This document shows positions 54,193-61,945 of a stretch of DNA of 64,000 bases, piece by piece. Under the pieces are notes generated by a model. The model saw only the letters and a list, made by a program, of their open reading frames with translations. It was not told the DNA's origin and searched no databases. This DNA is from Cohnella lupini (GTDB lineage: Bacteria > Bacillota > Bacilli > Paenibacillales > Paenibacillaceae): NCBI RefSeq assembly GCF_003386205.1, contig NZ_QRDY01000001.1, positions 1 through 64,000 on the forward strand, read 5' to 3'. Numbering within the stretch: position 1 is the first letter of the stretch; each line of letters starts with the position of its first letter. The translations under genes were made by a program, and so were the position numbers.

Positions 54193-54215
54193 CGTTATAT
54201 GCTTAAAGCTAAGAG

Positions 54216-54245
54216 AAGACCGTTACGCTTGCGTAGCGGTCTTTC
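54216..54245 (+). terminator. Terminator of carbohydrate locus 3
   Basis: Stem AAGACCGTTACG/CGTAGCGGTCTT (one mismatch), short loop, short T tract, 23 nt after the DUF6259 gene. Confidence 0.75.
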
Positions 54246-54412
54246 CTATGCCATGTATTATTGAAGTGCTAAACAATTTAGCTGGATAAAGCGAAGGACG
54301 GCAAAAAATCCATGGAATAGGTTGCTTGTCGTCCGTGAAAACACCGTTCCCGTCTTGTCCACCTCGAATAGAATATATAAAAAAAACTAGTTAAACCGGG
54401 GAGGAACGGTGG

Positions 54413-54853
54413 ATGCAATTGCAAGCAGGGATCATATGCGCATTTTTGGGAGCAACAATTTCCTTCTCATTCGGGTTATGGACCGAATCGTTGACTTTTC
54501 TACTCGTACTAATGGCAATCGATTATTTTACGGGAGTTGCCGCATCAATTAAGGAAGGCAGCGGACTAAACAGCAACATCGGATTCTGGGGGTTGTTCAA
54601 AAAAGCGCTTATCCTGCTCGTCATGATCATCGCGCACCGTTTGGACGTATTGCTCGGGGCTGAAATCGTGATGGGTAGCGCGGTGTTTTTCTACATCGCT
54701 AACGAGCTTCTTTCCGTGATAGAGAATTACGGAAGGTTGGGACTCCCGTTGCCCGACCGTTTAAAGAAAATCGTTCAAGTGTTAAGGGACAGGGCCGGCG
54801 AGCCAAAGGATCCACCCGATTCGCCCGAACCTCCCGATCCGCCGATAAAGTAA
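54413..54853 (+). CDS. Phage-holin-family membrane protein with a proline-rich tail
   Basis: A 146-residue protein of the toxin secretion/phage lysis holin family (Phage_holin_4). Three to four hydrophobic stretches (about 5-24, 26-43, 62-80, 86-102) carry typical segments: FLLVLMAIDYFTGV, NIGFWGLFKKALIL and ENYGRLGLPLP. The C-terminal tail is Pro/Asp/Glu-rich (about 125-146). GGGGAGG precedes the ATG. No phage genes, endolysin or toxin lie nearby, so this is a solitary, probably host-fixed holin; such proteins are common in Bacilli and their role is unclear. Confidence 0.86.
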   Translation: MQLQAGIICAFLGATISFSFGLWTESLTFLLVLMAIDYFTGVAASIKEGSGLNSNIGFWGLFKKALILLVMIIAHRLDVLLGAEIVMGSAVFFYIANELLSVIENYGRLGLPLPDRLKKIVQVLRDRAGEPKDPPDSPEPPDPPIK

Positions 54854-54864
54854 ATTCATTCGAG

Positions 54865-54910
54865 CCGGTTTTCATGTGCCCGCGGACACAATGAAGGTCG
54901 GTTTTTTGTT
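54865..54910 (+). terminator. Terminator after the holin-like gene
   Basis: Imperfect stem CCGGTTTTCATGTG with CACAATGAAGGTCGG, rich in wobble pairs, followed by six T residues. The T-rich tail makes termination likely in spite of the mismatches. Confidence 0.55.
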
Positions 54911-54972
54911 TTGGCGCAACTCAGGATATAATCTATTACAGAAAGACTTTAAGCCAGGGAGGTTAAATCGTT

Positions 54973-56397
54973 ATGAGATTCGAAGGCGGCACGAGCGTCA
55001 CGCTTCGCGTCGAGATGGACAAGCAGAAGGTTACGTTCGCCGAGCTTGTATCCGTCATCGGGCAACAAGGAGGAGACATCGTAGCGATCGACGTCATCCG
55101 ACCAGGCAGGAAAACGGAAATTCGCGATTTGTCGGTTAGCGTAGTCGAGCCGGCAATCGTAGATTCTCTGGCCAAAGCGGTGCAGGAGATGAACGGAATA
55201 CATCTCGTCAACGTGTCGGATCGTACTTTCCTCATGCATCTCGGAGGGAAAATCCAGATCCAATCGAAGCAACCGATTAAGAACAGGGACGATCTATCCC
55301 GAGTCTACACGCCTGGCGTGGCTAAAGTGTGCTTGGCCATCAGGGACGATATCAATAAAGCCCATTCCCTGACGATTCGCAGGAATACGGTAGCGGTCGT
55401 GTCGGACGGAACGGCGGTACTCGGACTAGGAGATATCGGACCTCACGCGGCGATGCCCGTCATGGAAGGAAAGGCGATGCTATTCAAGGAAATGGCGGGT
55501 GTGGATGCCTTTCCGATCTGCTTGGATACGAAGGATACGGAAGAGATTATTGCTATCGTTAAAGCGATAGCTCCGACATTCGGCGGCATTAATCTGGAGG
55601 ATATCTCATCGCCAAGATGTTTCGAAATCGAGCGAAGGCTGCAGGAAGCGTTAGATATTCCCGTGTTCCACGACGATCAGCACGGAACGGCGGTCGTTCT
55701 GTTAGCAGGCTTAATCAATGCTTTGAAGATCGTCGGCAAGTCGATGTCCGATATTAAGGTGGTCGTTTGCGGGATCGGAGCGGCGGGAATCGCCTGTTCC
55801 CGAATGTTGCTATCCGCGGGCGTCACTCATCTCGTCGGAGTGGACAAGGAAGGCGCCATTCACAAAGACGAGAAATACGAGAACGAAGTGTGGAACGAAT
55901 ATGCCGCGATTACGAATCCCCGCAACGAGAAAGGAAGCTTATCCGAAGTGATCCGGGGAGCCGATGTATTCATTGGGTTGTCTAGGCCCAAACTATTAAG
56001 CAGCGAGAACGTCCGCACGATGAACGCGGACCCGATCGTCTTCGCGATGGCGAATCCGGATCCGGAGATTACTCCCGAAGAAGCGGGGTCTTACGTGAGG
56101 GTTTACGCGACGGGAAGATCCGATTATCCGAATCAACTCAACAACGTTCTCGTCTTTCCGGGGATATTCCGGGGAGCGCTCGACGCGCGGGCCAGCACGA
56201 TTAGCGAATCCATGAAGCTTGCCGCAGCCAAAGCGATCGCTTCCATCGTCACGGATGAAGAATTAAACGAAGAATACATCATTCCCAGCGTTTTTAACGA
56301 CAAGGTCGTTCCTGCCGTTCGTAAAGCCGTTATACAAGAGGCCATACATAGCGGCGTCGCCCGCAAGGTTCCCGGAGATTTCCGTAATTTGGATTAG
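54973..56397 (+). CDS. NAD-dependent malic enzyme with an N-terminal ACT domain
   Basis: A 474-residue enzyme that oxidatively decarboxylates malate to pyruvate. An ACT domain (about residues 1-80, VTLRVEMDKQKVTFAELVSVIG) presumably senses an amino acid or other small effector. The malic domain follows with SRVYTPGVAKVC (catalytic Tyr) and VFHDDQHGTAVVLLAGL, then a Rossmann domain with VVCGIGAAGIACSRMLL. The ACT-fused architecture is known in Bacilli. AGGGAGG lies about 11 nt before the ATG. It stands alone between two terminators; the exact paralogue (MleA, MalS or YtsJ type) is not fixed here. Confidence 0.94.
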   Translation: MRFEGGTSVTLRVEMDKQKVTFAELVSVIGQQGGDIVAIDVIRPGRKTEIRDLSVSVVEPAIVDSLAKAVQEMNGIHLVNVSDRTFLMHLGGKIQIQSKQPIKNRDDLSRVYTPGVAKVCLAIRDDINKAHSLTIRRNTVAVVSDGTAVLGLGDIGPHAAMPVMEGKAMLFKEMAGVDAFPICLDTKDTEEIIAIVKAIAPTFGGINLEDISSPRCFEIERRLQEALDIPVFHDDQHGTAVVLLAGLINALKIVGKSMSDIKVVVCGIGAAGIACSRMLLSAGVTHLVGVDKEGAIHKDEKYENEVWNEYAAITNPRNEKGSLSEVIRGADVFIGLSRPKLLSSENVRTMNADPIVFAMANPDPEITPEEAGSYVRVYATGRSDYPNQLNNVLVFPGIFRGALDARASTISESMKLAAAKAIASIVTDEELNEEYIIPSVFNDKVVPAVRKAVIQEAIHSGVARKVPGDFRNLD

Positions 56398-56545
56398 GCA
56401 TGCGAAAAAAATGCCCGGCGATGTTCATGAAATTGTCAAATGTTAAAAAAGTTGATCTAACTCTTCGGACAAGTGCTTGAGTTCAATTGCGTATTTTAGG
56501 TAATATAAGAGGTAGACAATTTGTAGGAAGCAGGGGAGATAGACA

Positions 56546-56923
56546 ATGAAATGGATTTTGTCTACGTTGATTACGATCGCGTGCGCAATGGGCGTTTATC
56601 TGATGGCAACGAGCTTGCCCGAGAAACCCGTTGATGAGGCATCCGAGCTGGCGGAAGGCCAAGAACTGCTTAAAATTACGGCCTCGAACTTTGAATTCGA
56701 CGAAAAAGAATACCATGTAAAAGCAGGGACGAATTACAAGGTGAAGTTCGCCAACAAGCTGGGGAATCACGGCCTCGAAATCGTCGGCACTGACGTTGAG
56801 CTAAGCAAGGATGCTCCGGAGACGGAAATCACGTTCGATAAACCGGGAACTTACGAAATGCATTGCTCGATCATGTGCGGTCAAGGACATGCGACGATGA
56901 AATCGACGTTAATCGTCGAATAA
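56546..56923 (+). CDS. Stand-alone membrane-anchored CuA-type cupredoxin
   Basis: A 125-residue protein: an N-terminal hydrophobic anchor (about residues 4-21), then a cupredoxin beta-barrel. The C-terminal metal loop CSIMCGQGHATM has the spacing of the binuclear CuA centre of cytochrome oxidase subunit II (C107, C111, H115, M118), with H75 in GNHGLEIV as the first ligand. The glutamate between the cysteines of subunit II is Ile here; that residue binds through its backbone, so the site may still form. No oxidase genes are nearby. It could carry electrons or copper on the outer face of the membrane. A GGGGAG lies before the ATG. Confidence 0.85.
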   Translation: MKWILSTLITIACAMGVYLMATSLPEKPVDEASELAEGQELLKITASNFEFDEKEYHVKAGTNYKVKFANKLGNHGLEIVGTDVELSKDAPETEITFDKPGTYEMHCSIMCGQGHATMKSTLIVE

Positions 56924-56930
56924 ACGACGA

Positions 56931-56957
56931 AAGGAGCCCGCAAAGGCTCCTTTTTTC
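56931..56957. terminator. Rho-independent terminator after the cupredoxin gene
   Basis: Perfect stem AAGGAGCC/GGCTCCTT with a 6-nt loop and a T-run on the plus strand. The A-run at its left side lets it serve the opposite, small minus-strand gene too. Confidence 0.88.
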
Positions 56958-56984
56958 CCTTCGTAATTCATTTAGCCATGCAAC

Positions 56985-57236
56985 TTATGAATAACGCCTA
57001 TCGCGCGCACGGGAGACGATACGATCCCCCGCGTAGCCGATTGCGGCCCAGCTAATCACGGTTAATACGTACATAAACCATATATTTACCCTATGGATGT
57101 CGGTGAACACCTCGACGAACCACATCGGGACGCTGAACATCATGAGAAATAAATTATGGGGGTCGTAGCCGGATGCGTTGAACAAACTTAGCGCGATTCC
57201 GATCAGCGTACAGGCAATAGTCATGGCGTTACGCAT
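56985..57236 (-). CDS. Small two-span membrane protein, unknown function
   Basis: An 83-residue protein beginning MRNAMTIACTLIGIALSLFN. Two hydrophobic stretches (about 5-20, 28-44) and a third one (about 50-70, IWFMYVLTVISWAAIGYAGD) predict two to three membrane spans, with a basic tail RIVSRARDRRYS. A GAAGGGAG lies 13 nt upstream of the first ATG, a little far; starting at the second ATG (MTIACTL) is possible. No family recognised. Confidence 0.6.
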   Translation of the reverse strand: MRNAMTIACTLIGIALSLFNASGYDPHNLFLMMFSVPMWFVEVFTDIHRVNIWFMYVLTVISWAAIGYAGDRIVSRARDRRYS

Positions 57237-57322
57237 AATGTTCGAATGACTCCCTTCGCTTAACTGTAAAGGTAGTATGCGCGGCACTCCAAATCCTCAT
57301 GATAAGAAAGGAATGGGAAAAG

Positions 57323-57610
57323 ATGATTACTCATATCGTTCTGTTCAAGTTGAAAGACAACAGCCCGGAAGCCGTCGAACGCACGGTACAGGTTCTTCGC
57401 GACATGGAGGGCAAGATCGATGAACTCCGCCATCTGGAAGTCGGTACGGACATCCTTCACTCGGAGCGTTCTTACGATATCGGATTGGTCACCAAATTCG
57501 ATTCCATGGCCGCTTTGCAAGCTTATCAGGTTCATCCCGTTCACAAGAAAGTTATCGAACACGTGACTTCCGTAAGAGAAGCATCCGTCAGCGTCGATTA
57601 CGAGAGCTAA
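57323..57610 (+). CDS. Dabb family (stress-responsive alpha/beta-barrel) protein
   Basis: A 95-residue dimeric alpha/beta-barrel protein. The family start MITHIVLFKLKDNSPEAVE and the closing region HPVHKKVIEHVTSVREASVSVDYE are typical. The ATG is chosen because AAAGGAATGGGAAAAG lies upstream and it opens the conserved domain. Members range from polyketide cyclases to stress proteins; no specific role can be given. A short gene starts 2 nt after its stop. Confidence 0.93.
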   Translation: MITHIVLFKLKDNSPEAVERTVQVLRDMEGKIDELRHLEVGTDILHSERSYDIGLVTKFDSMAALQAYQVHPVHKKVIEHVTSVREASVSVDYES

Positions 57611-57611
57611 G

Positions 57612-57749
57612 ATGAGGATGATGGTGGAGAAAGATCCGACGAACATGGGCGACGTGTATCAGATGATGACTTACATCGTCGTCATCTTGATCAGCGCCGT
57701 AATCATGACGGTCTGGTTGAAGCGCAGAGGCAGACGCAAGAAGAAATAA
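57612..57749 (+). CDS. 45-residue single-span membrane microprotein
   Basis: ATG to TAA encodes MRMMVEKDPTNMGDVYQMM, then a single hydrophobic span (about 20-35, TYIVVILISAVIMTVW), then a strongly basic tail of repeated Lys and Arg (LKRRGRRKKK). It fits tightly between the Dabb gene (1 nt gap) and the DUF86 gene (13 nt gap, whose AAGGAGG overlaps its stop), which supports real translation. The ATG at 57621 is an alternative start. Topology suggests an outside N-terminus and a cytoplasmic tail. No family known to me. Confidence 0.62.
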   Translation: MRMMVEKDPTNMGDVYQMMTYIVVILISAVIMTVWLKRRGRRKKK

Positions 57750-57762
57750 GGAGGCGTCCATA

Positions 57763-58191
57763 TTGTCCTTGTACGACGTGAACGTCGACAGCATCCGTTC
57801 CCGGTTAGCGTGCTTGCCGGAGCTGGCGCAAGCGTTATCGGCAGCTACCGTATCCTGGACGGGAAGCTTGACGGAGGGCTTGGCTCAAGAACGGGCATTG
57901 CACCTATCCGCGGAAATCGCGACGGATGTCGGGCATTCCCTGATAGACGGATTCATCATGCGCGATGCCAGCAGCTACGAAGATATCATCGAGATCATCG
58001 CCGGAGAAGGGGTCATAACCGAACGGGTTGCAGTTCCCTTAAGACGGCTGGTGCTGCTGCGCAAAACGTTGGTTCAAGAGTACGACAAATGGCCGCGAAG
58101 CGAACTGCACCCGTTGACAGCCGAGTTGCCGCGGATTCTCATGGGTTTCTCCGATCAAGTGGAAGCCTACTTGCGCAAAGAGTTATCCTAA
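57763..58191 (+). CDS. DUF86/HepT-like protein (YutE-like), without the catalytic His
   Basis: A 142-residue helical protein of the DUF86 family, whose HepT members are RNase toxins paired with MNT antitoxins. The family segment SLIDGFIMRDASSYEDII is clear. The RNase motif R-x4-H-x-Y is changed to RKTLVQEY, with Gln in place of His, and no nucleotidyltransferase antitoxin gene lies nearby. It is therefore probably not a toxin; it resembles B. subtilis YutE. The TTG start has AAGGAGG 9 nt upstream. Confidence 0.87.
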   Translation: MSLYDVNVDSIRSRLACLPELAQALSAATVSWTGSLTEGLAQERALHLSAEIATDVGHSLIDGFIMRDASSYEDIIEIIAGEGVITERVAVPLRRLVLLRKTLVQEYDKWPRSELHPLTAELPRILMGFSDQVEAYLRKELS

Positions 58192-58212
58192 TCTTACATA
58201 TCTATTCATCGG

Positions 58213-58253
58213 AACGGTCCATCCGCCAAGTCGCGGTTGGCCGTTTTTTTTTT
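58213..58253 (+). terminator. Terminator after the DUF86 gene
   Basis: Stem AACGG-TCCA-CCGC with GCGG-TTGG-CCGTT (small bulges) followed by nine T residues. Confidence 0.75.
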
Positions 58254-58349
58254 GCTTGTCCGCTGTGTCAAGACGGGCCTAAGCTTCTTATACTGTCATT
58301 AACCGCATGGGCATTCGCCCGGATTGCGCGGCAGCGGGAGGGAATGCGG

Positions 58350-58847
58350 ATGGCATGGGACATTGCGGCTTATGCAATCGCGGTTGCCGTATTGACGGTA
58401 GCGGCGGCACTGACGATCGGAATCGTTAAGGTGGCCCGGTCGCTCGCACTTCTGGAACATACGATCGCGAACGTCGGCAGAGAGGCGGAGGTTTCCCTGA
58501 GCCAATGCAAGGAGTTGGCCGGAGAAGCGCGTGAAGCTATAGCGGCTTCTAAGAGAAAGCTGCAGGGCTTCGCAACGCTCGCGGAGGGGGCGAGGGCGTT
58601 AGGCGATGCTGCGCAGGCCGCAGCGCAAGCGGCGGTCAGCGTAACGGAGCTGTATAGAGAATGCTTGACGGCTCCGTTCCAAGCTACATCCGGTAATCGC
58701 GATCGACAATCAGACGACCTCGACCTCGCGGATATAGGGCGTAGGATATGGACCATGTGGAGGAAGCGATCCGATAAGGAACAGGAACAGCCTTCCGACA
58801 GCTGCCGACAACCGAGACCGAGTGCGGATCCATCTGAAGGAGAGTGA
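58350..58847 (+). CDS. ytxG: DUF948 protein, YtxG-like general stress protein
   Basis: A 165-residue protein with an N-terminal transmembrane span (about residues 4-26, AAYAIAVAVLTVAAALTIG) and an Ala/Glu-rich coiled-coil cytoplasmic region (about 30-105), the layout of DUF948/YtxG. The ATG is chosen because GGGAGG lies 7 nt upstream; another ATG two codons before is too close. The long open frame that reads in from further left overlaps the DUF86 gene and has no start signal. ytxH follows directly, as in B. subtilis, where the pair belongs to the sigma-B/sigma-H stress operon. Confidence 0.78.
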   Translation: MAWDIAAYAIAVAVLTVAAALTIGIVKVARSLALLEHTIANVGREAEVSLSQCKELAGEAREAIAASKRKLQGFATLAEGARALGDAAQAAAQAAVSVTELYRECLTAPFQATSGNRDRQSDDLDLADIGRRIWTMWRKRSDKEQEQPSDSCRQPRPSADPSEGE

Positions 58848-58852
58848 AAGTA

Positions 58853-59206
58853 ATGGCTAACAAGAAAGTCGTTAAATCGTTTTTGTGGGGTGCTCTGACG
58901 GGGATCGTTTCGGGTGCCGTAACCGCGTTGCTATTTGCTCCGAAATCCGGCCGCGAGCTTCGTGGCGATATTGCCGAGACTGCCCAGAAAGTCGGCGAGA
59001 AGACGGCGGATATCGGTCGTCAAGCCGGATCTGCCGTGCAATCCTTGGCGAAACGGACATCAAGCTTAGTCGTCGATGCTAAGGAGGCGACCGGGCGTCT
59101 GGTTACGGATATCCGTTCCCGCAAGTCAAGCGAGCCCGTATTGGAGACCGATGAAGTAGCGGCAACCGAAGAAAGTTATGACGAGGACAAATCCGCCGCG
59201 CTGTAA
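58853..59206 (+). CDS. ytxH: YtxH domain-containing general stress protein
   Basis: A 117-residue protein with an N-terminal hydrophobic Gly/Ala-rich span (SFLWGALTGIVSGAVTALLFAP) followed by the KSGRELRGDI signature and an amphipathic helix, as in YtxH, plus an acidic tail. GAAGGAGAG lies 8 nt before the ATG. It forms an operon with ytxG (5-nt gap). Confidence 0.92.
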   Translation: MANKKVVKSFLWGALTGIVSGAVTALLFAPKSGRELRGDIAETAQKVGEKTADIGRQAGSAVQSLAKRTSSLVVDAKEATGRLVTDIRSRKSSEPVLETDEVAATEESYDEDKSAAL

Positions 59207-59234
59207 CCGTTGATCGATTAACAGTCGCGAAATG

Positions 59235-59262
59235 GCCGCCCGCTCCCGCAGGGCGGCGTTTT
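59235..59262 (+). terminator. Terminator after ytxGH
   Basis: Stem GCCGCCC/GGGCGGC with a 9-nt loop and a TTTT tail. Confidence 0.72.
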
Positions 59263-59270
59263 CTCGTGCG

Positions 59271-59299
59271 TTGATCCTTGTCCAAATATGAGCTAAGAT
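59271..59299 (+). promoter_or_regulatory. Putative sigma-A promoter of the glutamate racemase gene
   Basis: TTGATC and TAAGAT are 17 bp apart, 68 bp before the GTG start and right after the ytxGH terminator. Confidence 0.5.
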
Positions 59300-59367
59300 G
59301 TAGGTACCTTTTCATAGCAACCCTCATAATGTATCAAGAATCGACTTAACAACCATGAGAAAGCGGT

Positions 59368-60186
59368 GTGACCGTGCAACAAGCGATCGCAGTCCTGGAT
59401 TCCGGCGTAGGGGGACTGACCGTCGTGAAAGAAGTGATGCGTCAGTTACCCCGAGAGAAGATACTTTATTTCGGCGACACCGCAAGAACGCCTTACGGGC
59501 CAAGGGCGGCTGACGAAGTCGTCGCTTTCACCCGGGAAATCGTGGATTATCTTATCCAATATCAACCTAAAATGATCGTCATTGCCTGTAACACAGCTAC
59601 CGCGGCAGCTTTGGAGGACATTCGGCAAAGGGTTGATCTGCCGGTCATAGGCGTGATCAATCCGGGCGCGCGGGCAGCGATCGGCCGTACTAAGACAGGC
59701 ATCGTGGGCGTTATCGGCACGGAGGGCACGATCAAGAGCGGTGCATACGATCTTGCTCTCAAAAGGTTATCTCCCCATGTCGAGGTGATCAGCCGGGCTT
59801 GTCCCGCTTTCGTCCCGCTCGTGGAAGACGGAAACTTCCGTTCGAAGGAAACCTCCCGAATCGTGTCCGACTCTTTGCGCAATCTGCGAGATTCCGCCAT
59901 GGATTGCTTGATTCTCGGTTGCACGCATTATCCTTTCCTGGCGGAATCCATCTCGGAAGCGATGGGAACCGAAGTGGTTCTTATCAGCTCGGCGGAAGAG
60001 ACGGCCAGGGAGATCAGCACGATATTGCACGGGACCAACGAGTTAGCCGGCAGGAACGAAATGCCCATACATCAGTTTTTTTGCAGCGGGGACCCGAAGA
60101 AATTCCAGGAGATCGCCCAGAACTGGTTGGGAGAACAAATTCGTTTAACTCCGGTCGTATGGCAGGTTCCGCATATAGGAGCCTAA
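59368..60186 (+). CDS. murI: Glutamate racemase
   Basis: A 272-residue cofactor-independent enzyme that makes D-glutamate for peptidoglycan. The two catalytic cysteines are present as Cys74 (ACNTAT) and Cys185 (GCTHYPF), with VLDSGVGGLTV and YFGDTARTPYG near the start. The start is a GTG; another GTG two codons later is possible. Binding-site strength is poor (GAGAAAGCG), unusual for an essential gene. It is the typical RacE/MurI of Bacilli. Confidence 0.96.
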   Translation: MTVQQAIAVLDSGVGGLTVVKEVMRQLPREKILYFGDTARTPYGPRAADEVVAFTREIVDYLIQYQPKMIVIACNTATAAALEDIRQRVDLPVIGVINPGARAAIGRTKTGIVGVIGTEGTIKSGAYDLALKRLSPHVEVISRACPAFVPLVEDGNFRSKETSRIVSDSLRNLRDSAMDCLILGCTHYPFLAESISEAMGTEVVLISSAEETAREISTILHGTNELAGRNEMPIHQFFCSGDPKKFQEIAQNWLGEQIRLTPVVWQVPHIGA

Positions 60187-60200
60187 GTTGGAAATCCAAG

Positions 60201-60247
60201 CCCGAACGAACGAGACGTCTTAAGGACGCACCGTTCGTCCGGGTTTT
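60201..60247 (+). terminator. Terminator after the glutamate racemase gene
   Basis: Stem CCCGAACGAACG/CGTTCGTCCGGG (one bulged base) with a 19-nt loop and TTTT tail. Confidence 0.78.
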
Positions 60248-60379
60248 CCTGTATGTTCGGACATTACATTACCTACGGTTCCAAGGATGGCGAAGCCATG
60301 CGACTTGTGTTCGGAGGGTTATATGTTGAGGACGGCGTACATACAACTTTAGAACGAACAAGGAGTAGGAGGGCTGCCA

Positions 60380-61273
60380 ATGACCGGTGTGAAGGTCTTC
60401 GGGCCGAATGAGCTCGCCAAGGAAATAGGAAGATTAACGCGTAAATATCCTTTCGTCAGTGCCGGATCGATAGGTAGAAGCGTACTAGGAAAGCCGATTT
60501 CGTATATTAGATTGGGGGCTGGGCCGTTTCGTTGGCACTTTAACGGCGCGTGCCATGCCAATGAATGGATCACTTCGTTGTTGTTGATTAGATTCGCGAA
60601 CGATTTTGCCGGATCCTGCGCGAAGAGGAAGCCTTTCTGGGGCAAGTCGGCAAAGGATTTGTTTTCTCGTTGTAGCTTGTGGATCGTGCCCATGGTGAAT
60701 CCGGACGGAGTGGAGCTGGTTCAGCGAGGCGCGAACGCGCAACATACCGCGTTTAAAGATCTGCTGCAATGGAATCGCGGATCGAATCGCTTTCATCGTT
60801 GGAAGGCCAATGCCAGAGGCGTCGATCTGAACGATCAATTTCCCGCGAATTGGGAAGAGGAGCGTCGGAGAAGGGCCATTGTTACTCCCGGCCCTCGCGA
60901 TTACGGCGGTGAGAAGCCACTATCCGAGCCTGAGGCCTCGGCGTTAGTTGAATTCACGGAGCAGAACGATTTCAATGCCGTGCTCGCCTTGCATACGCAA
61001 GGTGAAGAAATTTATTGGAATTATCGCAACGACGAGCCGCCCGAATCGCGGGAATGGGCGAATCGCCTAGCGGTCGCCTCCGGTTACCGCGCCGTTTATC
61101 TAGAGGGAAGCGATGCTGGATATAAGGACTGGTTCATTTCGCGATTTCGCAGGCCGGGATTTACCGTTGAGGCAGGCTGGGGTCATAACCCGCTTCCTAT
61201 GGACGGGTTCGAAGAAATCTATGACGACGTGGCTAGACTGCTCGCGGAGGCGCTGGACTGCTCTCCGACATGA
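60380..61273 (+). CDS. M14 family zinc carboxypeptidase, gamma-D-glutamyl-L-diamino acid endopeptidase type
   Basis: A 297-residue M14C peptidase, the catalytic domain of endopeptidase I of Bacillus sphaericus, which cuts the gamma-D-Glu-meso-DAP bond of peptidoglycan stems. Zinc ligands are H-x2-E in NGACHANEWIT and the later His in LALHTQGE; the catalytic Glu is in FTVEAGWGHNPL. Unlike the LysM-fused homologues, no LysM repeat or signal peptide is seen, so it may act inside the cell or mother cell, in murein peptide recycling. GGAGGG precedes the ATG. It follows the racemase gene, but terminator and gap make it a separate unit. Confidence 0.92.
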   Translation: MTGVKVFGPNELAKEIGRLTRKYPFVSAGSIGRSVLGKPISYIRLGAGPFRWHFNGACHANEWITSLLLIRFANDFAGSCAKRKPFWGKSAKDLFSRCSLWIVPMVNPDGVELVQRGANAQHTAFKDLLQWNRGSNRFHRWKANARGVDLNDQFPANWEEERRRRAIVTPGPRDYGGEKPLSEPEASALVEFTEQNDFNAVLALHTQGEEIYWNYRNDEPPESREWANRLAVASGYRAVYLEGSDAGYKDWFISRFRRPGFTVEAGWGHNPLPMDGFEEIYDDVARLLAEALDCSPT

Positions 61274-61337
61274 TTCGCTTTCAGGCGAAGAGGGTAAACT
61301 GGATACAGCTTAAGAAAATCGAGAGGAGAACCCTCGA

Positions 61338-61574
61338 ATGGCTCGTAGATCATGGATCTCGTTGTGGAAGCATCTCCCTGGACGGGTATGGCGACTTCTT
61401 CGTTCCGAGAGGGTGTCGCTGAGGGACAAGCTGCTTTTTATCGTACCGGTGGCCCTCTATTGGGTCCTTCCGGATTTCATGCCGTTCCTTCCCATAGACG
61501 ACGCCGCCTTCACGGCGCTTGCGGCAAGCTGGTACGCTCATGCCATGGAACGCAAATACTCGCTTAAATCGTAA
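61338..61574 (+). CDS. DUF1232 (YkvA-like) small membrane protein
   Basis: A 78-residue protein; the region LYWVLPDFMPFLPIDDAAFTALA matches the DUF1232 core (PDFIPxxxxxDD) in spacing. One to two hydrophobic segments. GAGAGGAG lies before the ATG. Function unknown in all members I know. Confidence 0.82.
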   Translation: MARRSWISLWKHLPGRVWRLLRSERVSLRDKLLFIVPVALYWVLPDFMPFLPIDDAAFTALAASWYAHAMERKYSLKS

Positions 61575-61642
61575 TGCAATGTTGCATGAAACTACGCGTT
61601 TCATTACAATAGAACGGAGAACCTGACAGGAGTGAATCGCAT

Positions 61643-61945
61643 ATGAATTGTAAAATAACGCGCAATGCGGCCAAGGTGTTGCGCATAGAATTGGACAAGC
61701 CGGAAAATGCGGACAAAAAGCTAAAGGTATTCGTTACTCACAGCCATGGAGACCATGCGCATTACGGAATGGATATGGGACAGCCGACGGATAAGGAAGA
61801 AGTCGTTTCCACCGATAAAGGCATCGACGTCATTCTGACCAAAGGGGAAGAATTTCTCGACGGCGTCAAGATCGACTACCTTTATTTTCCGAAAGAAGGA
61901 TTCATTATCACGAATCCTTCCAAGGGCAATCATGGAGAGCACTGA
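61643..61945 (+). CDS. HesB-like (iron-sulfur biogenesis fold) protein lacking the cluster cysteines
   Basis: A 100-residue protein close to the B. subtilis HesB-like family (YneR type): the block KVFVTHSHGDHAHYG and VKIDYLYFPKEGFIITNPSKGNHGEH are typical of it. The three conserved cysteines of IscA/HesB are missing; the only Cys is residue 3. A His-rich stretch, HSHGDHAHYG, and the C-terminal NHGEH suggest metal binding by His instead. AGGAG lies before the ATG. The next gene overlaps by 14 nt. Confidence 0.87.
   Translation: MNCKITRNAAKVLRIELDKPENADKKLKVFVTHSHGDHAHYGMDMGQPTDKEEVVSTDKGIDVILTKGEEFLDGVKIDYLYFPKEGFIITNPSKGNHGEH

Noticed and set aside
54413..54853. Prophage remnant around the holin gene
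   Set aside because: Neighbours on both sides are metabolic genes with their own terminators; no other phage gene is visible.
57810..58349. Extension of the ytxG frame far upstream (345 codons in all)
   Set aside because: The upstream part lies over the conserved DUF86 gene and a terminator; the DUF948 part has its own GGAGG and ATG.
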